NCBI GenBank assembly: GCA_948099385.1
Contig: CANUEZ040000208.1
Coordinates: forward strand, 1,178,001-1,242,000
Length of the DNA stretch: 64,000 bases
From: Fasciola hepatica
Lineage: Eukaryota; Platyhelminthes; Trematoda; Plagiorchiida; Fasciolidae
Direction: 5' to 3'
Shown here: positions 47,321 through 61,932 of the stretch, one piece after another
Layout of the letters: every line of letters begins with the position of its first letter
How positions within the stretch are numbered: the first letter of the stretch is position 1
The notes under the pieces: generated by a model
What the model saw: only the letters and a program-made list of their open reading frames with translations
Told to the model about the DNA's origin: nothing
The model's database searches: none
Made by a program: the position numbers and the translations under genes

Positions 47321-50300
47321 CTTCTGACTTGTACACTCCGATGATCTTTTATGTTCACTAGGATCTAATTTGAATCGTCTCGATTGTGAATGGATACTGT
47401 TGATTGAAGTGGCGACAAATGAATGAGAATTGTCATTTCTCGTAGTTATTCGTGTCTGGGTCACTGCTAACCCAACGAACAACGAGTTTGCATTTGCAAG
47501 CGCTCATCTCATATTCATAGTCAGTAAGTAGTATGTGAACGTGTGTGTGGACGACATTTTCGAGGAAGCACACGACCGGTTTGGCGGTTGTTGCCGCTCA
47601 TCAGCTATGCGTACTCGGTACTCCTATGCCCACTCGTCTTCTGACTTGTACACTCTGATGATCTTTTATGTTCACTAGGATCTAACTTGAATCGTCTCGA
47701 TTGTGAATGGATACTGTTGATTGAAGTGGCGACAAATGAATGAGAATTGTCATTTCTCGTAATTATTCGTGTCTGGGTCACTGCTAACCCAACGAACAAC
47801 GAGTTTGCATTTGCAAGCGCTCATCTCATATTCATAGTCAGTAAGTAGTATGTGAACGTGTGTGTGGACGACATTTTCGAGGAAGCACACGACCGGTTTG
47901 GCGGTTGTTGCCGCTCATCAGCTGTGCGTACTCGGTACTCCTATGCCCACTCGACTTCTGACTTGTACACTCCGATGATCTTCTGTAATCACTAGGATCT
48001 AATTTGAATCGTCTCGATTGTGAATGGATACTGTTGATTGAAGTGGCGACAAATGAATGAGAATTGTCATTTCTCGTAGTTATTCGTGTCTGGGTCACTG
48101 CTAACCCAACGATCAACGAGTTTGCATTTGCAAGCGCTCATCTCATATTCATAGTCAGTAAGTAGTATGTGAACGTGTGTGTGGACGACATTTTCGAGGA
48201 AGCACACGACCGGTTTGGCGGTTGTTGCCGCTCATCAGCTATACGTACTCGGTACTCCTATGCCCACTCGTCTTCTGACTTGTACACTCCGATGATCTTT
48301 TATGTTCACTAGGATCTAATTTGAATCGTCTCGATTGTGAATGGGTTCTGTTGATTGAAGTGGCGACAAATGAATGAGAATTGTCATTTCTCGTAGTTAT
48401 TCGTGTCTGGGTCACTGCTAACCCAACGAACAACGAGTTTGCATTTGCAAGCGCTCATCTCATATTCATAGTCAGTAAGTAGTATGTGAACGTGTGTGTG
48501 GACGACATTTTCGAGGAAGCACACGACCAGTTTGGCGGTTGTTGCCGCTCATCAGCTATGCGTACTCGGTACTCCTATGCCCACTCGACTTCTGACTTGT
48601 ACACTCCGATGATCTTCTATAATCACTAGGATCTAATTTGAATCGTCTCGATTGTGAATGGGTTCTGTTGATTGAAGTGGCGACAAATGAATGAGAATTG
48701 TCATTTCTCGTAGTTATTCGTGTCTGGGTCACTGCTAACCCAACGAACAACGAGTTTGCATTTGCAAGCGCTCATCTCATATTCATAGTCAGTAAGTAGT
48801 ATGTGAACGTGTGTGTGGACGACATTTTCGAGGAAGCACACGACCGGTTTGGCGGTTGTTGCCGCTCATCAGCTATGCGTACTCGGTACTCCTATGCCCA
48901 CTCGTCTTCTGACTTGTACACTCCGATGATCTTTTTTCATGTTCAATAGGAACTAATTTGAATCGTCTCAATTGTGAATGGATACTGTTGATTGAAGTGG
49001 CGACAAATGAATGAGAATTGTCATTTCTCGTAGTTATTCGTGTCTGGGTCACTGCTGACCCAACGAACAACGAGTTTGCATTTGCAAGCGCTCATCTCAT
49101 ATTCATAGTCGGTAAGTAGTATGTGAACGTGTGTGTGGACGACATTTTCGAGGAAGCACACGACCGGTTTGGCGGTTGTTGCCGCTCATCAGCTATGCGT
49201 ACTCGGTACTCCTATGCCCACTCGACTTCTGACTTGTACACTCCGATGATCTTTTATGTTCACTAGGATCTAACTTGAATCGTCTTGATTGTGAATGGAT
49301 ACTGTTGATTGAAGTGGCGACAAATGAATGAGAATTGTCATTTCTCGTAGTTATTCGTGTCTGGGTCACTGCTAACCCAACGAACAACGAGTTTGCATTT
49401 GCAAGCGCTCATCTCATATTCATAGTCAGTAAGTAGTATGTGAACGTGTGTGTGGACGACATTTTCGAGGAAACACACGACCGGTTTGGCGGTTGTTGCC
49501 GCTCATCAGCTATGCGTACTCGGTACTCCTATGCCCACTCGTCTTCTGACTTGTACACTCCGATGATCTTTTTTCATGTTCAATAGGAACTAATTTGAAT
49601 CGTCTCGATTGTGAATGGATACTGTTGATTGAAGTGGCGACAAATGAATGAGAATTGTCATTTCTCGTAGTTATTCGTGTCTGGGTCACTGCTAACCCAA
49701 CGAACAACGAGTTTGCATTTGCAAGCGCTCATCTCATATTCATAGTCAGTAAGTAGTATGTGAACGTGTGTGTGGACGACATTTTCGAGGAAGCACACGA
49801 CCGGTTTGGCGGTTGTTGCCGGTCATCAGCTATGCGTACTCGGTACTCCTATGCCCACTCGTCTTCTGACTTGTACACTCCGATGATCTTTTATGTTCAC
49901 TAGGATCTAATTTGAATCGTCTCGATTGTGAATGGATACTGTTGATTGAAGTGGCGACAAATGAATGAGAATTGTCATTTCTCGTAGTTATTCGTGTCTG
50001 GGTCACTGCTAACCCAACGAACAACGAGTTTGCATTTGCAAGCGCTCATCTCATATTCATAGTCAGTAAGTAGTATGTGAACGTGTGTGTGGACGACATT
50101 TTCGAGGAAGCACACGACCGGTTTGGCGGTTGTTGCCGCTCATCAGCTATACGTACTCGGTACTCCTATGCCCACTCGTCTTCTGACTTGTACACTCCGA
50201 TGATCTTTTATGTTCAATAGGATCTAATTTGAATCGTCTCGATTGTGAATGGATACTGTTGATTGAAGTGGCGACAAATGAATGAGAATTGTCATTTCTC

Positions 50301-53300
50301 GTAGTTATTCGTGTCTGGGTCACTGCTAACCCAACGAACAACGAGTTTGCATTTGCAAGCGCTCATCTCATATTCATAGTCAGTAAGTAGTATGTGAACG
50401 TGTGTGTGGACGACATTTTCGAGGAAGCACACGACCGGTTTGGCGGTTGTTGCCGCTCATCAGCTATGCGTACTCGGTACTCCTATGCCCACTCGTCTTC
50501 TGACTTGTACACTCCGATGATCTTTTTTCATGTTCAATAGGATCTAATTTGAATCGTCTCGATTGTGAATGAATACTGTTGATTGAAGTGGCGACAAATG
50601 AATGAGAATTGTCATTTCTCGTAGTTATTCGTGTCTGGGTCACTGCTAACCCAACGAACAACGAGTTTGCATTTGCAAGCGCTCATCTCATATTCATAGT
50701 CAGTAAGTAGTATGTGAACGTGTGTGTGGACGACATTTTCGAGGAAGCACACGACCGGTTTGGCGGTTGTTGCCGCTCATCAGCTATGCGTACTCGGTAC
50801 TCCTATGCCCACTCGACTTCTGACTTGTACACTCCGATGATCTTTTATGTTCACTAGGATCTAACTTGAATCGTCTCGATTGTGAATGGATACTGTTGAT
50901 TGAAGTGGCGACAAATGAATGAGAATTGTCATTTCTCGTAGTTATTCGTGTCTGGGTCACTGCTAACCCAACGAACAACGAGTTTGCATTTGCAAGCGCT
51001 CATCTCATATTCATAGTCAGTAAGTAGTATGTGAACGTGTGTGTGGACGACATTTTCGAGGAAGCACACGACCGGTTTGGCGGTTGTTGCCGCTCATCAG
51101 CTATGTGTACTCGGTACTCCTATGCCCACTCGACTTCTGACTTGTACACTCCGATGATCTTCTATAATCACTAGGATCTAATTTGAATCGTCTCGATTGT
51201 GAATGGATACTGTTGATTGAAGTGGCGACAAATGAATGAGAATTGTCATTTCTCGTAGTTATTCGTGTCTGGGTCACTGCTAACCCAACGAACAACGAGT
51301 TTGCATTTGCAAGCGCTCATCTCATATTCATAGTCAGTAAGTAGTATGTGAACGTGTGTGTGGACGACATTTTCGAGGAAGCACACGACCGGTTTGGCGG
51401 TTGTTGCCGCTCATCAGCTATGCGTACTCGGTACTCCTATGCCCACTCGACTTCTGACTTGTACACTCCGATGATCTTTTATGTTCACTAGGATCTAATT
51501 TGAATCGTCTCGATTGTGAATGGGTTCTGTTGATTGAAGTGGCGACAAATGAATGAGAATTGTCATTTCTCGTAGTTATTCGTGTCTGGGTCACTGCTAA
51601 CCCAACGAACAACGAGTTTGCATTTGCAAGCGCTCATCTCATATTCATAGTCAGTAAGTAGTATGTGAACGTGTGTGTGGACGACATTTTCGAGGAAGCA
51701 CACGACCGGTTTGGCGGTTGTTGCCGCTCATCAGCTATGCGTACTCGGTACTCCTATGCCCACTCGACTTCTGACTTGTACACTCCGATGATCTTTTACG
51801 TTCACTAGGATCTAATTTGAATCGTCTCGATTGTGAATGGATACTGTTGATTGAAGTGGCGACAAATGAATGAGAATTGTCATTTCTCGTAGTTATTCGT
51901 GTCTGGGTCACTGCTAACCCAACGAACAACGAGTTTGCATTTGCAAGCGCTCATCTCATATTCATAGTCAGTAAGTAGTATGTGAACGTGTGTGTGGACG
52001 ACATTTTCGAGGAAGCACACGACCGGTTTGGCGGTTGTTGCCGCTCATCAGCTATGCGTACTCGGTACTCCTATGCCCACTCGTCTTCTGACTTGTACAC
52101 TCCGATGATCTTTTTTCATGTTCAATAGGATCTAATTTGAATCGTCTCGATTGTGAATGGATACTGTTTATTGAAGAGGCGACAAATGAATGAGAATTGT
52201 CATTTCTCGTAGTTATTCGTGTCTGGGTCACTGCTAACCCAACGAACAACGAGTTTGCATTTGCAAGCGCTCATCTCATATTCATAGTCAGTAAGTATTA
52301 TGTAAACGTGTGTGTGGACGACATTTTCGAGGAAGCACACGACCGGTTTGGCGGTTGTTGCCGCTCATCAGCTATGCGTACTCGGTACTCCTATGCCCAC
52401 TCGTCTTCTGACTTGTACACTCCGATGATCTTTTATGTTCACTAGGATCTAATTTGAATCGTCTCGATTGTGAATGGATACTGTTGATTGAATTGGCGAC
52501 AAATGAATGAGAATTGTCATTTCTCGTAGTTATTCGTGTCTGGGTCACTGCTAACCCAACGAACAACGAGTTTGCATTTGCAAGCGCTCATCTCATATTC
52601 ATAGTCAGTAAGTAGTATGTGAACGTGTGTGTGGACGACATTTTCGAGGAAGCACACGACCGGTTTGGCGGTTGTTGCCGCTCATCAGCTATGCGTACTC
52701 GGTACTCCTATGCCCACTCGTCTTCTGACTTGTACACTCCGATGATCTTTTATGTTCACTAGGATCTAATTTGAATCGTCTCGATTGTGATTGGATACTG
52801 TTGATTGAAGTGGCGAGAAATGAATGAGAATTGTCATTTCTCGTAGTTATTCGTGTCTGGGTCACTGCTAACCCAACGAACAACGAGTTTGCATTTGCAA
52901 GCGCTCATCTCATATTCATAGTCAGTAAGTAGTATGTGAACGTGTGTGTGGACGACATTTTCGAGGAAGCACACGACCAGTTTGGCGGTTGTTGCCGCTC
53001 ATCAGCTATGCGTACTCGGTACTCCTACGCCCACTCGTCTTCTGACTTGTACACTCCGATGATCTTTTATGTTCACTAGGATCTAACTTGAATCGTCTGG
53101 ATTGTGAATAGATACTGTTGATTGAAGTGGCGACAAATGAATGAGAATTGTCATTTCTCGTAGTTATTTGTGTCTGGGTCACAGCTGAACCAACGAACAA
53201 CGAGTTTGCATTTGCAAGCGCTCATCTCATATTCATAGTCAGTAAGTAGTATGTGAACGTGTGTGTGGACGACATTTTCGAGGAAGCACACGACCGGTTT

Positions 53301-56300
53301 GGCGGTTGTTGCCGCTCATCAGCTATGCGTACTCGGTACTCCTATGCCCACTCGACTTCTGACTTGTACACTCCGATGATCTTTTATGTTCACTAGGATC
53401 TAATTTGAATCGTCTCGATTGTGAATGGATACTGTTGATTGAAGTGGCGACAAATGAATGAGAATTGTCATTTCTCGTAGTTATTCGTGTCTGGGTCACT
53501 GCTAACCCAACGAACAACGAGTTTGCATTTGCAAGCGCTCATCTCATATTCATAGTCAGTAAGTAGTATGTGAACGTGTGTGTGGACGACATTTTCGAGG
53601 AAGCACACGACCGGTTTGGCGGTTGTTGCCGCTCATCAGCTATGCGTACTCGGTACTCCTATGCCCACTCGACTTCTGACTTTTACACTCCGATGATCTT
53701 TTATGTTCAATAGGATCTAATTTGAATCGTCTCGATTGTGAATGGATACTGTTGATTGAAGTGGCGACAAATGAATGAGAATTGTCATTTCTCGTAGTTA
53801 TTCGTGTCTGGGTCACTGCTAACCCAACGAACAACGAGTTTGCATTTGCAAGCGCTCATCTCATATTCATAGTCAGTAAGTAGTATGTGAACGTGTGTGT
53901 GGACGACATTTTCGAGGAAGCACACGACCGGTTTGGCGGTTGTTGCCGCTCATCAGCTATACGTACTCGGTACTCCTATGCCCACTCGTCTTCTGACTTG
54001 TACACTCCGATGATCTTTTATGTTCACTAGGATCTAACTTGAATCGTCTCGATTGTGAATGGATACTGTTGATTGAAGTGGCGACAAATGAATGAGAATT
54101 GTCATTTCTCGTAGTTATTCGTGTCTGGGTCACTGCTAACCCAACGAACAACGAGTTTGCATTTGCAAGCGCTCATCTCATATTCATAGTCAGTAAGTAG
54201 TATGTGAACGTGTGTGTGGACGACATTTTCGAGGAAGCACACGACCGGTTTGGCGGTTGTTGCCGCTCATCAGCTATGCGTACTCGGTACTCCTATGCCC
54301 ACTCGACTTCTGACTTGTACACTCCGATGATCTTCTATAATCACTAGGATCTAATTTGAATCGTCTCGATTGTGAATGGGTTCTGTTGATTGAAGTGGCG
54401 ACAAATGAATGAGAATTGTCATTTCTCGTAGTTATTCGTGTCTGGGTCACTGCTAACCCAACGAACAACGAGTTTGCATTTGCAAGCGCTCATCTCATAT
54501 TCATAGTCAGTAAGTAGTATGTGAACGTGTGTGTGGACGACATTTTCGAGGAAGCACACGACCGGTTTGGCGGTTGTTGCCGCTCATCAGCTATGCGTAC
54601 TCGGTACTCCTATGCCCCCTCGACTTCTGACTTGTACACTCCGATGATCTTTTATGTTCACTAGGATCTAATTTGAATCGTCTCGATTGTGAATGGATAC
54701 TGTTGATTGAAGTGGCGACAAATGAATGAGAATTGTCATTTCTCGTAGTTATTCGTGTCTGGGTCACTGCTAACCCAACGAACAACGAGTTTGCATTTGC
54801 AAGCGCTCATCTCATATTCATAGTCAGTAAGTAGTATGTGAACGTGTGTGTGGACGACATTTTCGAGGAAGCACACGACCGGTTTGGCGGTTGTTGCCGC
54901 TCATCAGCTATGCGTACTCGGTACTCCTATGCCCACTCGTCTTCTGACTTGTACACTCCGATGATCTTTTTTCATGTTCACTAGGATCTAATTTGAATCG
55001 TCTCGATTGTGAATGGATACTGTTGAATGAAGAGGCGACAAATGAATGAGAATTGTCATTTCTCGTAGTTATTCGTGTCTGGGTCACTGCTAACCCAACG
55101 AACAACGAGTTTGCATTTGCAAGCGCTCATCTCATATTCATAGTCAGTAAGTAGTATGTGAACGTGTGTGTGGACGACATTTTCGAGGAAGCACACGACC
55201 AGTTTGGCGGTTGTTGCCGCTCATCAGCTATGCGTACTCGGTACACCCATGCCCACTCGTCTTCTGACTTGTACACTCCGATGATCTTTTATGTTCACTA
55301 GGATCTAATTTGAATCGTCTGGATTGTGAATAGATGTTGTTGATTGTAGTGGCGACAAATGAATGAGAATTGTCATTTCTCGTAGTTATTCGTGTCTGGG
55401 TCACTGCTAACCCAACGAACAACGAGTTTGCATTTGCAAGCGCTCATCTCATATTCATAGTCAGTAAGTAGTATGTGAACGTGTGTGTGGACGACATTTT
55501 CGAGGAAGCACACGACCGGTTTGGCGGTTGTTGCCGCTCATCAGCTATGCGTACTCGGTACTCCTATGCCCACTCGTCTTCTGACTTGTACACTCCGATG
55601 ATCTTTTATGTTCACTAGGATCTAATTTGAATCGTCTCGATTGTGAATGGATACTGTTGATTGAAGTGGCGACAAATGAATGAGAATTGTCATTTCTCGT
55701 AGTTATTCGTGTCTGGGTCACTGCTAACCCAACGAACAACGAGTTTGCATTTGCAAGCGCTCATCTCATATTCATAGTCAGTAAGTAGTATGTGAACGTG
55801 TGTGTGGACGACATTTTCGAGGAAGCACACGACCGGTTTGGCGGTTGTTGCCGCTCATCAGCTATGCGTACTCGGTACTCCTATGCCCACTCGACTTCTG
55901 ACTTGTACACTCCGATGATCTTCTATAATCACTAGGATCTAATTTGAATCGTCTCGATTGTGAATGGATACTGTTGATTGAAGTGGCGACAAATGAATGA
56001 GAATTGTCATTTCTCGTAGTTATTCGTGTCTGGGTCACTGCTAACCCAACGAACAACGAGTTTGCATTTGCAAGCGCTCATCTCATATTCATAGTCAGTA
56101 AGTAGTATGTGAACGTGTGTGTGGACGACATTTTCGAGGAAGCACACGACCGGTTTGGCGGTTGTTGCCGCTCATCAGCTATGCGTACTCGGTACTCCTA
56201 TGCCCACTCGTCTTCTGACTTGTACACTCCGATGATCTTTTATGTTCACTAGGATCTAATTCGAATCGTCTCGATTGTGAATGGATACTGTTGATTGAAG

Positions 56301-59073
56301 TGGCGACAAATGAATGAGAATTGTCATTTCTCGTAGTTATTCGTGTCTGGGTCACTGCTAACCCAACGAACAACGAGTTTGCATTTGCAAGCGCTCATCT
56401 CATATTCATAGTCAGTAAGTAGTATGTGAACGTGTGTGTGGACGACATTTTCGAGGAAGCACACGACCAGTTTGGCGGTTGTTGCCGCTCATCAGCTATG
56501 CGTACTCGGTACTCCTACGCCCACTCGTCTTCTGACTTGTACACTCCGATGATCTTCTATAATCACTAGGATCTAATTTGAATCGTCTCGATTGTGAATG
56601 GATACTGTTGATTGAAGTGGCGACAAATGAATGAGAATTGTCATTTCTCGTAGTTATTCGTGTCTGGGTCACTGCTAACCCAACGAACAACGAGTTTGCA
56701 TTTGCAAGCGCTCATCTCATATTCATAGTCAGTAAGTAGTATGTGAACGTGTGTGTGGACGACATTTTCGAGGAAGCACACGACCGGTTTGGCGGTTGTT
56801 GCCGCTCATCAGCTATGCGTACTCGGTACTCCTATGCCCACTCGACTTCTGACTTGTACACTCCGATGATCTTTTATGTTCACTAGGTTCTAATTCGAAT
56901 CGTCTCGATTGTGAATGGATACTGTTGATTGAAGTGGCGACAAATGAATGAGAATTGTCATTTCTCGTAGTTATTCGTGTCTGGGTCACTGCTAACCCAA
57001 CGAACAACGAGTTTGCATTTGCAAGCGCTCATCTCATATTCATAGTCAGTAAGTAGTATGTGAACGTGTGTGTGGACGACATTTTCGAGGAAGCACACGA
57101 CCGGTTTGGCGGTTGTTGCCGCTCATCAGCTATACGTACTCGGTACTCCTATGCCCACTCGTCTTCTGACTTGTACACTCCGATGATCTTTTTTCATGTT
57201 CACTAGGATCTAATTTGAATCGTCTCGATTGTGAATGGATACTGTTGATTGAAGTGGCGACAAATGAATGAGAATTGTCATTTCTCGTAGTTATTCGTGT
57301 CTGGGTCACTGCTTACCCAACGAACAACGAGTTTGCATTTGCAAGCGTTCTTCTCATATTCATAGTCAGTAAGTAGTATGTGAACGTGTGTGTGGACGAC
57401 ATTTTCGAGGAAGCACACGACCGGTTAGGCGGTTGTTGCCGCTCATCAGCTATGCGTACTCGGTACTCCTATGCCCACTCGACTTCTGACTTGTACACTC
57501 CGATGATCTTTTATGTTCACTAGGATCTAATTTGAATCGTCTCGATTGTGAATGGATACTGTTGATTGAAGTGGCGACAAATGAATGAGAATTGTCATTT
57601 CTCGTAGTTATTCGTGTCTGGGTCACTGCTAACCCAACGAACAACGAGTTTGCATTTGCAAGCGCTCATCTCATATTCATAGTCAGTAAGTAGTATGTGA
57701 ACGTGTGTGTGGACGACATTTTCGAGGAAGCACACGACCGGTTTGGCGGTTGTTGCCGCTCATCAGCTATACGTACTCGGTACTCCCATGCCCACTCGTC
57801 TTCTGACTTGTACACTCCGATGATCTTTTATGTTCACTAGGATCTAATTTGAATCGTCTCGAGTGTGAATGGATACTGTTGATTGAAGTGGCGACAAATG
57901 AATGAGAATTGTCATTTCTCGTAGTTATTCGTGTCTGGGTCACTGCTAACCCAACGAACAACGAGTTTGCATTTGCAAGCGCTCATCTCATATTCATAGT
58001 CAGTAAGTAGTATGTGAACGTGTGTGTGGACGACATTTTCGAGGAAGCACACGACCGGTTTGGCGGTTGTTGCCGCCCATCAGCTATGCGTACTCGGTAC
58101 TCCTATGCCCACTCGTCTTCTGACTTGTACATTCCGATGATCTTTTTTCATGTTCACTAGGATCTAATTTGAATCGTCTCGATTGTGAATGGATACTGTT
58201 GATTGAAGTGGCGACAAATGAATGAGAATTGTCATTTCTCGTAGTTATTCGTGTCTGGGTCACTGCTGACCCAACGAACAACGAGTTTGCATTTGCAAGC
58301 GCTCATCTCATATTCATAGTCAGTAAGTAGTATGTGAACGTGTGTGTGGACGACATTTTCGAGGAAGCACACGACCGGTTTGGCGGTTGTTGCCGCTCAT
58401 CAGCTATGCGTACTCGGTACTCCTATGCCCACTCGTCTTCTGACTTGTACACTCCGATGATCTTTTATGTTCACTAGGATCTAATTTGAATCGTCTCGAT
58501 TGGTAATAGATACTGTTGATTGAAGTGGCGACAAATGAATGAGAATTGTCATTTCTCGTAGTTATTCGTGTCTGGGTCACTGCTAACCCAACGAACAACG
58601 AGTTTGCATTTGCAAGCGCTCATCTCATATTCATAGTCAGTAAGTAGTATGTGAACGTGTGTGTGGACGACATTTTCGAGGAAGCACACGACCGGTTTGG
58701 CGGTTGTTGCCGCTCATCAGCTATGCGTACTCGGTACTCCTATGCCCACTCGTCTTCTGACTTGTACACTCCGTTGATCATTTTTCATGTTCACTAGGAT
58801 CTAATTTGAATCGTCTCGATTGTGAATGGATACTGTTGATTGAAGTGGCGACAAATGAATGAGAATTGTCATTTCTCGTAGTTATTTGTGTCTGGGTCAC
58901 AGCTGAACCAACGAACAACGAGTTTGCATTTGCAAGCGCTCATCTCATATTCATAGTCAGTAAGTAGTATGTGAACGTGTGTGTGGACGACATTTTCGAG
59001 GAAGCACACGACCGGTTTGGCGGTTGTTGCCGCTCATCAGCTATGCGTACTCGGTACTCCTATGCCCACTCGA

Positions 59074-59390
59074 CTTCTGACTTGTACACTCCGATGATCT
59101 TCTATAATCACTAGGATCTAATTTGAATCGTCTCGATTGTGAATGGATACTGTTGATTGAAGTGGCGACAAATGAATGAGAATTGTCATTTCCCGTAGTT
59201 ATTCGTGTCTGGGTCACTGCTAACCCAACGAACAAGGAGTTTGCATTTGCAAGCGCTCATCTCATATTCATAGTCAGTAAGTAGTATGTGAACGTGTGTG
59301 TGGACGACATTTTCGAGGAAGCACACGACCGGTTTGGCGGTTGTTGCCGCTCATCAGCTATACGTACTCGGTACTCCTATGCCCACTCGT
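59074..59390 (+). repeat. TATAATC-box monomer with altered dyad
   Basis: One of 23 copies whose variable box reads CTTCTATAATCAC or close to it, instead of CTTTTATGTTCAC. The others start at 5724, 24155, 24789, 26377, 26694, 27011, 28598, 28915, 34620, 37793, 39061, 40966, 41283, 42240, 45093, 46047, 47955, 48589, 51134, 54307, 55895 and 56529. This copy also has TCATTTCCCG near 59188, which breaks the GAGAA/TTCTC dyad. Confidence 0.85.
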
Positions 59391-60978
59391 CTTCTGACTT
59401 GTACACTCCGATGATCTTTTATGTTCACTAGGATCTAACTTGAATCGTCTCGATTGTGAATGGATACTGTTGATTGAAGTGGCGACAAATGAATGAGAAT
59501 TGTCATTTCTCGTAGTTATTCGTGTCTGGGTCACTGCTAACCCAACGAACAACGAGTTTGCATTTGCAAGCGCTCATCTCATATTCATAGTCAGTAAGTA
59601 GTATGTGAACGTGTGTGTGGACGACATTTTCGAGGAAGCACACGACCGGTTTGGCGGTTGTTGCCGCTCATCAGCTATGCGTACTCGGTACTCCTATGCC
59701 CACTCGTCTTCTGACTTGTACACTCCGATGATCTTTTATGTTCACTAGGATCTAACTTGAATCGTCTCGATTGTGAATGGATACTGTTGATTGAAGTGGC
59801 GACAAATGAATGAGAATTGTCATTTCTCGTAGTTATTCGTGTCTGGGTCACTGCTAACCCAACGAACAACGAGTTTGCATTTGCAAGCGCTCATCTCATA
59901 TTCATAGTCAGTAAGTAGTATGTGAACGTGTGTGTGGACGACATTTTCGAGGAAGCACACGACCGGTTTGGCGGTTGTTGCCGCTCATCAGCTATGCGTA
60001 CTCGGTACTCCTATGCCCACTCGTCTTCTGACTTGTACACTCCGATGATCATTTATGTTCACTAGGATCTAATTTGAATCGTCTCGATTGTGAATGGATA
60101 CTGTTGATTGAAGTGGCGACAAATGAATGAGAATTGTCATTTCTCGTAGTTATTCGTGTCTGGGTCACTGCTGACCCAACGCACAACGAGTTTGCATTTG
60201 CAAGCGCTCATCTCATATTCATAGTCAGTAAGTAGTATGTGAACGTGTGTGTGGACGACATTTTCGAGGAAGCACACGACCGGTTAGGCGGTTGTTGCCG
60301 CTCATCAGCTATGCGTACTCGGTACTCGTATGCCCACTCGTCTTCTGACTTGTACACTCCGATGATCTTTTATGTTCACTAGGATCCTATTTGAATCGTC
60401 TCGATTGTGAATGGATACTGTTGATTGAAGAGGCGACAAATGAATGAGAATTGTCATTTCTCGTAGTTATTCGTGTCTGGGTCACTGCTAACCCAACGAA
60501 CAACGAGTTTGCATTTGCAAGCGCTCATCTCATATTCATAGTCAGTAAGTAGTATGTGAACGTGTGTGTGGACGACATTTTCGAGGAAGCACACGACCGG
60601 TTTGGCGGTTGTTGCCGCTCATCAGCTATGCGTACTCGGTACTCCTATGCCCACTCGTCTTCTGACTTGTACACTACGGTGATCTTTTTTCATGTTCAAT
60701 AGGATCGAATTTGAATCGTCTCGATTGTGAATGGATACTGTTGATTGAAGTGGCGACAAATGAATGAGAATTGTCATTTCTCGTAGTTATTCGTGTCTGG
60801 GTCACTGCTAACCCAACGAACAACGAGTTTGCATTTGCAAGCGCTCATCTCATATTCATAGTCAGTAAGTAGTATGTGAACGTGTGTGTGGACGACATTT
60901 TCGAGGAAGCACACGACCGGTTTGGCGGTTGTTGCCGCTCATCAGCTATGCGTACTCGGTACTCCTATGCCCACTCGA

Positions 60979-61932
60979 CTTCTGACTTGTACACTCCGAT
61001 GATCTTTCATGTTCACTAGGATCTAATTTGAATCGTCTCGATTGTGAATGGATACTGTTGATTGAAGTGGCGACAAATGAATGAGAATTGTCATTTCTCG
61101 TAGTTATTCGTGTCTGGGTCACTGCTAACCCAACGAACAACGAGTTTGCATTTGCAAGCGCTCATCTCATATTCATAGTCAGTAAGTAGTATGTGAACGT
61201 GTGTGTGGACGACATTTTCGAGGAAGCACACGACCGGTTTGGCGGTTGTTGCCGCTCATCAGCTATGCGTACTCGGTACTCCTATGCCCACTCGTCTTCT
61301 GACTTGTACACTCCGATGATCTTTTATGTTCACTAGGATCTCATTTGAACCGTCTCGATTGTGAATGGATACTGTTGATTGAAGTGGCGACAAATGAATG
61401 AGAATTGTCATTTCTCGTAGTTATTCGTGTCTGGGTCACTGCTAACCCAACGAACAACGAGTTTGCATTTGCAAGCGCTCATCTCATATTCATAGTCAGT
61501 AAGTAGTATGTGAACGTGTGTGTGGACGACATTTTCGAGGAAGCACACGACCGGTTTGGCGGTTGTTGCCGCTCATCAGCTATGCGTACTCGGTACTCCT
61601 ATGCCCACTCGTCTTCTGACTTGTACACTCCGTTGATCATTTTTCATGTTCACTAGGATCTAATTTGAATTGTCTCGATTGTGAATGGATACTGTTGATT
61701 GAAGTGGCGACAAATGAATGAGAATTGTCATTTCTCCTAAATATTAGTGTCTGGGTCACAGCTGAACCAACGAACAACGAGTTTGCATTTGCAAGCGCTC
61801 ATCTCATATTCATAGTCAGTAAGTAGTATGTAAACGTGTGTGTGGACGACATTTTCGAGGAAGCACACGACCGGTTTGGCGGTTGTTGCCGCTCATCAGC
61901 TATGCGTACTCGGTACTCCTATGCCCACTCGT
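60979..61932 (+). repeat. Right-end block, first arrangement
   Basis: Order of marked copies: CTTTCATGTTC at 60979; GGATCTCATTTG at 61296; then a 320-bp copy at 61613 with CCGTTGATCATTTTT, CTCCTAAATATTAG and CACAGCTGAACC. A copy with AGGACCTAATTTG follows at 61933. The same four types reappear from 62884 in a changed order. Confidence 0.8.

Larger units (their letters stand above)
43480..59400 (+). repeat. Zone carrying the CTATACG variant
   Basis: Eight copies in this stretch read CTATACGTACTCGG where all others have CTATGCGTACTCGG or another change at that site. The changed site lies just before the monomers at 43508, 44776, 48272, 50180, 53990, 57163, 57800 and 59391. The spacing between them in monomers is irregular (4, 11, 6, 12, 10, 2, 5), so this is a dispersed, zone-restricted variant and not a fixed higher-order repeat. 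The same zone holds many GGGTTCTG copies (from 40332 to 54307) and TATAATC-box copies. Confidence 0.8.

Noticed and set aside
52197..52445. Plus-strand frames of 82-83 codons at 430, 3607, 17589, 24264, 36634 and 52197
   Set aside because: They also start at TTG. They exist only where a single change removes the TAG in AGTAAGTAGTATG that closes this frame in the consensus. They are chance read-throughs in a few copies.
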